Positions 35,733 to 42,493 of a stretch of DNA of 64,000 bases are shown here, in pieces. Source of the DNA: Metabacillus idriensis (GTDB taxonomy: Bacteria > Bacillota > Bacilli > Bacillales > Bacillaceae); the NCBI RefSeq assembly GCF_009674765.1, contig NZ_WKKF01000001.1:868001-932000 (forward strand), given 5' to 3'. The notes under the pieces were generated by a model. The model did no database searches, was not told where the DNA came from, and saw only the letters and a list, made by a program, of their open reading frames with translations. Position numbers and translations under genes: made by a program. How positions within the stretch are numbered: position 1 is the first letter of the stretch; each line of letters starts with the position of its first letter.

Positions 35733-36737
35733 ATGGCCACAATCAAAGATGTTGCAAAATTGGCAGGGGTAGCTGTATCAACAGCATCCTATGCGTTAAA
35801 TCATAATTCAAGAGTGAATGCAGAAACCGCAAAACGTGTTTTAGAAGCTGCAAAAACGTTAAACTACCAAAAAAACGGGATTGCAAGAGACCTAAAACGA
35901 AGCAAAACCGAAACGATCGGGATTATCGTTCAGGATCTTTCCGGACCTTTTTATTCTGAATTGATGCGCGGTGTTCAGGATACGCTGCTTACACACCAAT
36001 ATGGCCTTATCGCCTGCAGTTCTATCGGAGGCAATGTGACAACAGCTTCAAAGTTTTTGCAGGAACGCCGTGTAGATGGCGTCATTATTTTAGCTGAAAG
36101 CCTTCCGGATGAACTGATTCTTCAATCGGTCAGAGAGGATTTTCCAATCATCGTCCTTGACCGGAAGCTTGACAGCGATTCGATCATCCATGTGCTTGTT
36201 GATAATTTTTCTGGAGGTTATCAGGCAACACAGCATTTAATTGACCTTGGCCACAAGGACCTCGCATATATTGGGGGACCTTCCCATAATCGTGATAACC
36301 AGCTTCGGTTTGAAGGGTATAAACAGGCCCTTAAAGACTCATGCATCACCCTGCATCCAAGCTGGATCCTTCAGGGACAATATACGAGGGAAGGCGGCTA
36401 TTCTGCTGCCAAAATCCTCATGATGCAGGGAAATGCACCATCCGCCGTCTTTTGTGCAAATGATGAAATGGCTGTGGGTGCATTAAAAGCATTTAAAGAA
36501 TCCGGTCTGCATATTCCAGAAGACTTATCCATCATCGGTTTTGATGATATTGAAATTTCCCAATATATCTCGCCGCCGCTCTCGACGGTCAAGCAATCGA
36601 ATTATGAAATTGGGTCTCTAGCAGCTCATCTTATCTACCAGGCTTTAAATGAGGGGATTGAAGGGAAAGATTACATTCTGCCGACAGAGCTTGTCCTTAG
36701 AAAATCCACCAGCGCTGCTAAAAAAATGGAGGCTTGA
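35733..36737 (+). CDS. LacI-family transcriptional regulator
   Basis: The 334-residue protein has the LacI helix-turn-helix at its N-terminus (TIKDVAKLAGVAVSTASYALN) and a periplasmic-binding-protein-like effector domain (ETIGIIVQDLSGPFYSELMRG, AVFCANDEMAVGALKA, SIIGFDDIEISQYISPPL). I start it at the ATG of MATIKDV with AAGGTGGAG upstream. It most likely binds the two GAAACGTTTC operators at 31.5 kb and controls the four enzyme genes. Confidence 0.9.
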   Translation: MATIKDVAKLAGVAVSTASYALNHNSRVNAETAKRVLEAAKTLNYQKNGIARDLKRSKTETIGIIVQDLSGPFYSELMRGVQDTLLTHQYGLIACSSIGGNVTTASKFLQERRVDGVIILAESLPDELILQSVREDFPIIVLDRKLDSDSIIHVLVDNFSGGYQATQHLIDLGHKDLAYIGGPSHNRDNQLRFEGYKQALKDSCITLHPSWILQGQYTREGGYSAAKILMMQGNAPSAVFCANDEMAVGALKAFKESGLHIPEDLSIIGFDDIEISQYISPPLSTVKQSNYEIGSLAAHLIYQALNEGIEGKDYILPTELVLRKSTSAAKKMEA

Positions 36738-36738
36738 A

Positions 36739-36766
36739 AGCAATCAGGATCTCTGATTGTTTTTTA
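36739..36766 (+). terminator. Terminator after the LacI-type gene
   Basis: GCAATCAG pairs with CTGATTGT around a short GATCT loop and is followed by six Ts. Confidence 0.7.
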
Positions 36767-36873
36767 GTGCTGACCTGGCTGCAATATAGCAGCAGGTCAG
36801 TGCGTGAAACAAGGAAATTACCGTTATTCATGTTATAATAGAAGGTATCATTAGAAGGAATGGAGTGATATCG

Positions 36874-37206
36874 ATGAAAACAGGTCCATTTTTCGTGAAA
36901 ATCTGGTCAAATGGTCAAGTGATGATTCCTTCCTACATTCGAAAAAAACTAAACATACAGACAGGTGAACGGGTCGTCGTTCAGACAGATGGAAAAACCA
37001 TCGATTTAATCATGGATGATAACAACGCCTTTGAAAATGAAACAACTTTAAGCAGCAAGGGAACGATAACTATACCGAGTGAGATTCGAAATATATGTGA
37101 AATTGATGTGGGAGAAAAACTGAAGATAGAATGGAATGAACAGGGGCAAAAAGTGACCTTTGTTCCTCCAGATGAAATGACAGGTTCAACTAAACTATCA
37201 AGCTGA
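36874..37206 (+). CDS. Protein with two AbrB/SpoVT-type swapped-hairpin domains
   Basis: The 110-residue protein contains two copies of the AbrB-like DNA-binding hairpin: VKIWSNGQVMIPSYIRKKLNIQTGERVVV (about 6-34) and TLSSKGTITIPSEIRNICEIDVGEKLKIEW (about 57-86). Usually one copy per chain dimerises, so an internal duplication would make a one-chain dimer. This is consistent with a small transition-state-type regulator or antitoxin-like protein; no toxin gene is adjacent. GGAGTG precedes the ATG. Confidence 0.7.
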   Translation: MKTGPFFVKIWSNGQVMIPSYIRKKLNIQTGERVVVQTDGKTIDLIMDDNNAFENETTLSSKGTITIPSEIRNICEIDVGEKLKIEWNEQGQKVTFVPPDEMTGSTKLSS

Positions 37207-37254
37207 TCAGCCTGCCGGTTCAGGGCCGGTTTCAGTTTGTACGGGGGTAAATAA

Positions 37255-37656
37255 GTGAGAAACATACATAAGGTTCTAATCCTCTGTCTTCTTGCCCTGT
37301 TCCTGTCTGCATGCAAGGATGAAGACGAGGGCCGTGACCGGAGACTTGTTGTGGTTGAAGATATGCTTGAAGCCATTCTGGATGAAGATAAAAGAGATAT
37401 GAGAGACATCTATTTAGAAGGAGCCTATCATTCCCCGCTAGAGCTGATCTCGCTGAAAAAGAAGTGGAAGATAGACAATCTGGAACTCGAAGATTTTGAA
37501 ATCAAAGAAGAAAGCTTTTATGTATTCCGCGCCTATTATGATCAGAATGATCAAAAGGAGACCAAGGCCATTGCTTTTCGAGTGAGGGAAACAGATGAAG
37601 ATGAACTGATCGTTGATTATGTGGATCAGGTGGTTGAAGAAAAAAAGAATCGGTAA
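37255..37656 (+). CDS. Small lipoprotein of unknown function
   Basis: This 133-residue protein has a lipoprotein signal (LILCLLALFLSAC, Cys20 as the lipidation site) followed by an acidic linker and a compact domain (VEDMLEAILDEDKRDMRDIYLEGAY ...). GTG start with GGGGG upstream. No family recognised. A repeat element begins directly at its stop codon and supplies the terminator. Confidence 0.7.
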   Translation: MRNIHKVLILCLLALFLSACKDEDEGRDRRLVVVEDMLEAILDEDKRDMRDIYLEGAYHSPLELISLKKKWKIDNLELEDFEIKEESFYVFRAYYDQNDQKETKAIAFRVRETDEDELIVDYVDQVVEEKKNR

Positions 37657-37925
37657 AAAGGGATTGTCCAATAAGTCTCTAAAATGAAGCAGGCAGGAAA
37701 ACAAATGTTATTTCCTGTCTGCTTTTTTCTGTAGGCTCTATTCGTAAACTTTGTTGTTTTAGACTACATGTTAAAAATCTTGAGTGGATTGGAGCTGAAG
37801 GAACTTGACTCCTGCGGGAAATAGAGCGAAATGTGAGACCCCGCAGAAAGCAAGTTCCTGTAGCGGAAAGGAACGGACTACATTTATAATCAAAAACAAT
37901 AATTACGCGGACAGCCTTTTAAGGT
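37657..37925. repeat. Palindromic element R2 with leading hairpin module
   Basis: A leading module (37657-37733) starts at the stop codon of the lipoprotein gene and holds a terminator hairpin (GCAGGCAGGAAA ... TTTCCTGTCTGC then Ts). The palindromic body (37734-37916) follows. The body lacks ~37 bp of the centre compared with R3: after ACCCCGCAG it jumps to AAAGCAAG. No gene is seen in the 37657-38003 gap. Confidence 0.85.
37691..37728 (+). terminator. Terminator inside element R2
   Basis: GCAGGCAGGAAA and TTTCCTGTCTGC form a 12-bp stem with a ~10-nt loop and six Ts. Related hairpins occupy the same place in R4 and R5. Confidence 0.85.
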
Positions 37926-38003
37926 GAAAGAATAAATTTCTGCCCATTTATATTCACAGCGGATCTTCGTTTCATAGCCTGAGCTCCCGCTTTTTTAAAC
38001 TGG

Positions 38004-38186
38004 CTAGTTCAATACTTGATTCTTTCGTTCCATCCATTTCGATGGTTCTATCTGCATGCCGATATTCAAAATGCGGTCAAGCTGCTGGCTTGCTTTTAGG
38101 GTAGTCACGGAACTAAGTCCGTCTCTTTTGGCGCTTTCAAACATTTCCTGCCGATATTTCTCAATTAGAACATCTACCATATTCAA
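38004..38186 (-). CDS. Spo0E-family aspartyl-phosphate phosphatase
   Basis: The 60-residue protein has the Spo0E pattern: LIEKYRQEMFESAKRDG, then the SQ-x-LD signature (ASQQLDRILN). Family members dephosphorylate Spo0A-P and delay sporulation. I choose the TTG at 38186 because GAGGTG lies six bases upstream; the ATG two codons later is too distant from it. It is monocistronic. Confidence 0.78.
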   Translation of the reverse strand: MNMVDVLIEKYRQEMFESAKRDGLSSVTTLKASQQLDRILNIGMQIEPSKWMERKNQVLN

Positions 38187-38285
38187 GAGAATCACCTCGC
38201 ATTTCATGCAAAATATCCGTGAATAGTTTATATATCGTCACTTTTTACCTGTTTTAAACACCTGTTGTTTTTTAAAGAAAAATAA

Positions 38286-38726
38286 TTATAAAGAAGTCAG
38301 TTTTTTAAGCAGACTTCGAAATTCGTGATTCAGCCTCTCGAAATCTTCCCGCGAAAGACCGCTTGAATTCAGCATGTATTCAGGGACACGGTACGCTTCT
38401 TCTTTCAGGTTTTGGCCCTTTGCCGTTAAACTGATTTCTACTTTGCGCTCATCTGCTTTTGAACGAATGCGCTCAACTAAACCGGCTTCTTCGAGTCTTT
38501 TTAGAAGAGGGGTGAGTGTGCCTGAATCTAATAAGAGCTCCTTGCCTAAATCCTTCACGCTCATTTTTTCATGCTCCCACAAAACAAGCATGACCAAATA
38601 TTGAGGGTATGTCAGCTCAAGCTCCTGCAAAATGGGTCTGTACATTTTTGTCATCTCCCTGGAACACGCGTAAATGGAAAAACAAAGCTGATGTTCCAGG
38701 CTGAGTGGATGTTTATCTGATGGCAT
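38286..38726 (-). CDS. ohrR: Organic hydroperoxide-sensing MarR repressor
   Basis: OhrR represses ohr until oxidised by organic peroxides. The 146-residue MarR-fold protein has the reactive Cys15 in EHQLCFSIYACSREM and the OhrR-typical LELTYPQYLVMLVLWE, DSGTLTPLLKRLE. It is the one-Cys (Bacillus) type as judged from the N-terminal cysteine, with an additional Cys21 nearby. It is divergent from ohr, and a palindromic operator lies between them. A longer frame to 38849 exists but its extension is not OhrR-like. Confidence 0.9.
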   Translation of the reverse strand: MPSDKHPLSLEHQLCFSIYACSREMTKMYRPILQELELTYPQYLVMLVLWEHEKMSVKDLGKELLLDSGTLTPLLKRLEEAGLVERIRSKADERKVEISLTAKGQNLKEEAYRVPEYMLNSSGLSREDFERLNHEFRSLLKKLTSL

Positions 38727-38753
38727 TGGTTCATTGCTCCCGACATTTATTGA

Positions 38754-38813
38754 TTGACAAACACAGTATACCGTTGTTATATTAGTTTTGCAAAAACAAA
38801 TTGTGCACAATTT
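38754..38813 (+). promoter_or_regulatory. ohr promoter and OhrR operator
   Basis: TTGACA (38754-38759), a 17-bp spacer and TTATAT (38777-38782) form a sigma-A promoter. The perfect 16-bp palindrome AAATTGTGCACAATTT at 38798-38813 lies at or just after the start point, where bound OhrR would block transcription. The ATTGT/ACAAT half-sites resemble known OhrR boxes. Confidence 0.8.
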
Positions 38814-38843
38814 AATCTTATAAAACGAAATGGAGATAATAGC

Positions 38844-39257
38844 ATGCAAAAACTATACACAGCAACTGCAACTGCCACAGGCGGAAGAGAAGGAAGAGTC
38901 CAAACGAAAGACAAAGAGCTTGACCTTGCCATTGATATGCCAAAAGCACTTGGCGGAAGAGGCGGAGAGGGAACGAATCCTGAACAATTATTTGCAGCAG
39001 GATATTCCGCTTGCTTTGACAGTGCCTTAAATCTCGTAGCAAGAACCGAGCGCGAAAAAATCGGCCAAACATCTGTTACATCACATGTATCGATCGGGAA
39101 GGACGATTCTGGTTTCGGCTTATCTGTTATTTTAGAAGTTCACATTCCAGACATATCAAAAGAACGAGCGGAAGAGCTTGTACAGAAAGCTCATGGTGTT
39201 TGTCCTTATTCAAAAGCAACAAAAGGAAATATCGAGGTTGAATTAAAAGTTGTCTAA
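38844..39257 (+). CDS. ohr: Organic hydroperoxide resistance protein
   Basis: Ohr reduces organic hydroperoxides using two reactive cysteines. The 137-residue protein has Cys57 in GYSACFDSAL and Cys120 in GVCPYSKATKG, and the family start LYTATATATGGREG. ATG follows GGAGA. It is monocistronic with its own terminator and is controlled by the divergent ohrR. Confidence 0.95.
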   Translation: MQKLYTATATATGGREGRVQTKDKELDLAIDMPKALGGRGGEGTNPEQLFAAGYSACFDSALNLVARTEREKIGQTSVTSHVSIGKDDSGFGLSVILEVHIPDISKERAEELVQKAHGVCPYSKATKGNIEVELKVV

Positions 39258-39266
39258 TACCTGAAA

Positions 39267-39302
39267 AAGAGCTCATGTCCAAAAGGACTGAGCTCTTTTT
39301 TC
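39267..39302. terminator. Terminator after ohr
   Basis: AGAGCTCATGTCC pairs with GGACTGAGCTCT around an AAAA loop, followed by six Ts. It also lies at the 3' end of the convergent subtilisin gene. Confidence 0.85.
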
Positions 39303-39303
39303 T

Positions 39304-40407
39304 TTATTGGATCGCAGCCTGCACATTGATAAGTCCTGCACCATAGTAAAATGGATCACCAAGTCGAACTGCTGTATTTTTCAAGCGGTTCCGCACTTCG
39401 ATATTTGACATGTTCGGGTATTTAGAAAGAATTAATGCGGCTGCACCTGCTACATGCGGCGATGCCATCGACGTTCCGTTAAAAGAGGCATATTTATTGC
39501 CTGGAACCGTGCTCAAAATGCTGACACCCGGAGCCATAACCTCAAGCTCTGAGCCGACACTTGAAAAAGATGCCCGGCTGTTCGCGGAGTCGACTGCACC
39601 TACTGCAATAACGGAACTGTATTTGGCCGGATAGCCGATTGTGTTTCGTTTGCCTTTTGTGCCGCTATTTCCAGCAGCGGCAACAACAACAACGCCCTTA
39701 TGATAAGCTTGATCGACAGCCTGCTGCAGAGCAGTTGATCCCCGCTGCCGCCAAGACTCATATTAATGACATCCATTCCATTGTCAACCGCCCACTCAAT
39801 GCCTTGAGCAATTCCGCTGTAAGTGCCGCTTCCTGTAGAATCAAGAACTTTTACAGCATAAAGTGAGACATCCGGAGCAGCGCCCAAAACACCTGTTGAA
39901 TTATTCAATGCAGCGACAGTCCCGGCTACGTGAGTTCCATGGCTGTCATCATCTATAAACGGATTCGGTTCAGAGGAAATAAAGCTTGCGCCTCCTGCCA
40001 CATTCAAATCTTCATGAGAGGCATCAATTCCTGTATCAAGAACAGCAACTTTTACGCCGCTTCCTTTAACTCCCGAAGATTGAACAGCATCTGCTTTTAT
40101 TTGGGGAATTCGCTTGTGCTTCAAAATCTTCCTCAATAAAAGTGACATTCGGATTTTTTTGAAGAGCAGCAGCAGCCTGATCAGGCAGAGAAGCGAGGAC
40201 AACATTCATATATTTATATTGATGCTTGACCTTGCCGCCGGCACCATAGATTATGTTTGCCTTACCTTTAGAATCTTTGACAGATGCCTTAATCCCTATT
40301 AAATAATCTTTCTTAGCTGAAATAGCGTCAGCAGCCTGTGCAGAAAAAATCATGGAGAAAAATAGAATAAAAGCAAACAAAATACTCAGAGCCTTCCACT
40401 TTTTCAT
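39304..40407 (-). pseudogene. Subtilisin-like serine protease with two compensating frameshifts
   Basis: An almost complete preprosubtilisin (~368 codons) is split over frames. The signal peptide and I9-type propeptide (MKKWKALSILFAFILFFSM ..., residues 1-105) are in frame one. The Asp and His catalytic blocks ([29 protein letters not shown]) are shifted. The oxyanion/Ser block ([17 protein letters not shown]) is back in frame one. The first shift fits one extra base in a C4 run (plus-strand GGGG at 40103-40106). The second fits one missing base in a G run (plus-strand CCCC at 39740-39743). All active-site residues survive. Either the assembly has two homopolymer errors or the protease is truly inactive. 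It lies divergent from an NprR-like regulator, suggesting quorum control. Confidence 0.88.
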
Positions 40408-40427
40408 GAATAAACCCCCTTAAATAG

Positions 40428-40470
40428 TATAGAATAATCATAGAGTCTAAAAAAGTTTGACTATTCTATC
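40428..40470 (-). promoter_or_regulatory. Inverted repeat before the subtilisin gene
   Basis: TATAGAATAATCA (40428-40440) and TGACTATTCTATC (40458-40470) form an imperfect inverted repeat 20 bp upstream of the protease start. It is a candidate regulatory site; function is inferred only from position. Confidence 0.45.
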
Positions 40471-40501
40471 AATTATGCTACCATTTTAATAGGTTCATTT
40501 G

Positions 40502-40637
40502 TATTGGGAAAGGTGGGGCTATTTTCAGGAATAATAGGGATAAATAGGAGGGATGTTTCCTGGAATTTTTGCATATTGGGAAATATGGGTCTTTATTTTA
40601 TGTATTATTCAGAAAAATTGAGTCTATTTTCCCAATA
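40502..40637. promoter_or_regulatory. Three TATTGGGAAA boxes between protease and NprR-like regulator
   Basis: The 10-mer TATTGGGAAA occurs at 40502-40511 and 40574-40583 in direct orientation and at 40628-40637 in inverse orientation. Three exact copies of a 10-mer in a 300-bp divergent gap suggest operators, presumably for the adjacent HTH-TPR regulator. The short frame at 40504-40689 across this region has no ribosome site and is not taken as a gene. Confidence 0.5.
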
Positions 40638-40708
40638 CGAATGCAAAAGGATTCGGCATAATAAAGAGAGAACTAAACATACAGATTAGTATAGATGAGG
40701 TGCTGAAT

Positions 40709-41962
40709 ATGGAAATCGGAAGTCGAATAAGGTTCTATCGCATACAGCAGAATAAGACGCAGGAGGAACTTTCACGAGGCATCATTTCCACTTCTTACTT
40801 ATCGAAAATCGAAAACAATCAGACGACCGCAAGTATTGAGGTCCTTGATTACTTATGCAACAGGCTTGAGATCAACCTCATTGAAGAAGAAGAAATCCCT
40901 CTGATGAAATCCTTATTTGACTGGTATCACGATATCGTTCACCGCAAGCACGATCATCTGAAAAAAAGGTACATTGACCTGCAGAAAGAAATCCAATCAT
41001 CAAGTGACACAACAGCCATGATTTACTTTGTACTGTTTGAATTCAGGTATTTGCTGACTGAAAGAGAGTTTGCAGAAGCGGATGCATTGCTTGAAAAAAT
41101 CAATTTGTACAAAGATATCTTCGAAGAAAAGATGACCTATTATTACGAGAAATTTGTCGGCCTTCATCACTATCTTCAAAGTAAATATTCTTCGGCCCTC
41201 ATGCACCTTAAAGGAGCGGAGCGTTTTTTAACGAAGCACCTGCCGTTTGAGAAGTGGGAGGAAGCAGATCTCTATTATTCGATTGCCCTGACTCTGAGTC
41301 AATTAAGAAAAGCGGCACTGGTCATCCAGTACACTCACTTTGCTTTAAATATATATCAATCAAGATATGATCTAATGAGATGTGCGGAGTGTCAGATCTT
41401 GCTTGGAATTAATTATTTGCGGTGCGAGGAGCATACCCGCTCAGAAGAAAGCTACTTGCTGGCAAGGAAAATTGCTGAGCAGCTGAATGATAAAAGTCTG
41501 CTTGGAATGATCTATCACAATATGGGGTATCTCAGTTCAATCACCAGAAAATATGAACAGGCAATTGATCGCTACAATGAAGCTCTGCAATTTAAAGATA
41601 AGAATGAATCATTAAGCACGATTTTTTCGATTCTGTATGCCTATTATCAATTAGAAAATAAAGAAGAGGCTGAGAAATGGATAGTAGAGGGCAAAACCAT
41701 ATTAGAAAATAACCCTAATCAGGAATATCACTATCATTTTAAAATCTATGAATATTTACTGCAGGATAATCTCACTTCTGAATTTGAATATTTTATGATG
41801 GAAGTCGTTATCCCATATTTTATAGAGCACGAAAAACAGCAGTATATCATCGAGTATTCAGAGCTTATGGCATCCTATTTCGAAGATCGCCACAAATACA
41901 AATCAGCCGTTCAATATTACCAAATCGTATGCAGCGCTTTGAAACGAGCATATGCAAACTAA
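40709..41962 (+). CDS. NprR-like HTH-TPR quorum-sensing regulator (RNPP family)
   Basis: The protein (417 residues from the ATG; B. cereus-group NprR is similar in length) has an N-terminal XRE-type helix-turn-helix (GSRIRFYRIQQNKTQEELSRG, STSYLSKIENNQTTASIEVLDYL) and a long all-helical region of TPR repeats (for example ADALLEKINLYKDIF, ARKIAEQLNDKSLLGMIYHNMGYLSS, YEQAIDRYNEALQF). This is the architecture of RNPP regulators, which bind re-imported signalling peptides in the TPR groove. ATG at 40709 has GAGG nine bases upstream. The peptide precursor gene begins 20 bp after the stop, as nprX does behind nprR. Confidence 0.85.
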   Translation: MEIGSRIRFYRIQQNKTQEELSRGIISTSYLSKIENNQTTASIEVLDYLCNRLEINLIEEEEIPLMKSLFDWYHDIVHRKHDHLKKRYIDLQKEIQSSSDTTAMIYFVLFEFRYLLTEREFAEADALLEKINLYKDIFEEKMTYYYEKFVGLHHYLQSKYSSALMHLKGAERFLTKHLPFEKWEEADLYYSIALTLSQLRKAALVIQYTHFALNIYQSRYDLMRCAECQILLGINYLRCEEHTRSEESYLLARKIAEQLNDKSLLGMIYHNMGYLSSITRKYEQAIDRYNEALQFKDKNESLSTIFSILYAYYQLENKEEAEKWIVEGKTILENNPNQEYHYHFKIYEYLLQDNLTSEFEYFMMEVVIPYFIEHEKQQYIIEYSELMASYFEDRHKYKSAVQYYQIVCSALKRAYAN

Positions 41963-41982
41963 ATAACAAGGGAGAGCTTGTC

Positions 41983-42138
41983 ATGAAAAAAATAGTTATG
42001 GGCATCACCGCTGGCGTTTTTTCATTAGCATTTGCAGCAGGAGTTGGATTATTTTCTGAGCCGGATCATCCGAAGATTGTATCAGAGCCGGATCACCCGA
42101 AAATCGTTTCTGAACCAGACCATCCGAAAATTGTATAA
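41983..42138 (+). CDS. Secreted signalling-peptide precursor with three SEPDHPKIV repeats
   Basis: The 51-residue product has a signal peptide-like segment (MKKIVMGITAGVFSLAFAAG, then VGLF) and then nothing but three perfect tandem copies of the nonapeptide SEPDHPKIV up to the stop. The three coding copies differ at several positions, all synonymous (e.g. GTA/GTT, GAT/GAC, CCG/CCA). AAGGGAGAG precedes the ATG. It lies directly behind an NprR-like receptor. The repeat shares S-x-P-D...I-V with NprX (SKPDIVG). It is very likely exported, processed and re-imported; the exact mature ends are unknown. Confidence 0.88.
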   Translation: MKKIVMGITAGVFSLAFAAGVGLFSEPDHPKIVSEPDHPKIVSEPDHPKIV

Positions 42139-42150
42139 ATATTTTAGAGA

Positions 42151-42177
42151 GACGGCGCATATGCGCTGTTTTTTTGT
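42151..42177 (+). terminator. Terminator after the signalling-peptide gene
   Basis: GACGGCGCAT and ATGCGCTGTT form a tight self-complementary hairpin followed by Ts, 12 bp after the stop. Confidence 0.75.
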
Positions 42178-42236
42178 TGTTAGGCGCTTCCGCTTTTGTT
42201 CCTTGCAGAAAAATAGCATCGCAGCTTTTGGCGGGG

Positions 42237-42320
42237 TTCCAAATTAATTCATGGGATTTCGGTAATAATTCGCAGGGTTTCCAAAATAATTCGTGTGCTT
42301 TCGGAAATAATTCGAGTGTT
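42237..42320. repeat. Tandem array, four 21-bp units
   Basis: Four contiguous 21-bp units alternate in type: TTCCAAAnTAATTC..., TTCGGnAATAATTCG.... They run 42237-42320 and a partial TTCC follows. No gene. The remaining 42178-42493 gap holds this array and the sigma-D-like promoter. Confidence 0.75.
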
Positions 42321-42379
42321 TTCCAATTGCCTGTTCAGCCGGGTTAAAGAAATTGATTTCGCTTTTCTTATTCTCTCTC

Positions 42380-42406
42380 TTAATATTCTGTCAAAATAGC
42401 CGATGA
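42380..42406 (+). promoter_or_regulatory. Sigma-D-like promoter of the chemoreceptor gene
   Basis: TTAA, a 15-bp spacer and GCCGATGA resemble the motility consensus TAAA-N15-GCCGATAT, 88 bp before a methyl-accepting chemotaxis gene, which is the expected type of target. Confidence 0.6.
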
Positions 42407-42493
42407 ACAAGATATGAGCCTTATTTCATAGGAGAAATGGAACTGAAGTGAGGAATATTGTCTATAGTTCAGAAAAGAGGGGGCACCTAAAAG

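Noticed and set aside
40504-40689. 61-residue forward ORF in the protease/regulator gap
   Set aside because: No convincing ribosome site, composition unlike a protein, and it overlaps three putative operator boxes.
41983-42138. Rap-Phr cassette instead of NprR-type
   Set aside because: The partner protein has an N-terminal DNA-binding helix-turn-helix, which Rap phosphatases lack, and Phr mature peptides do not share the S-x-P-D pattern.
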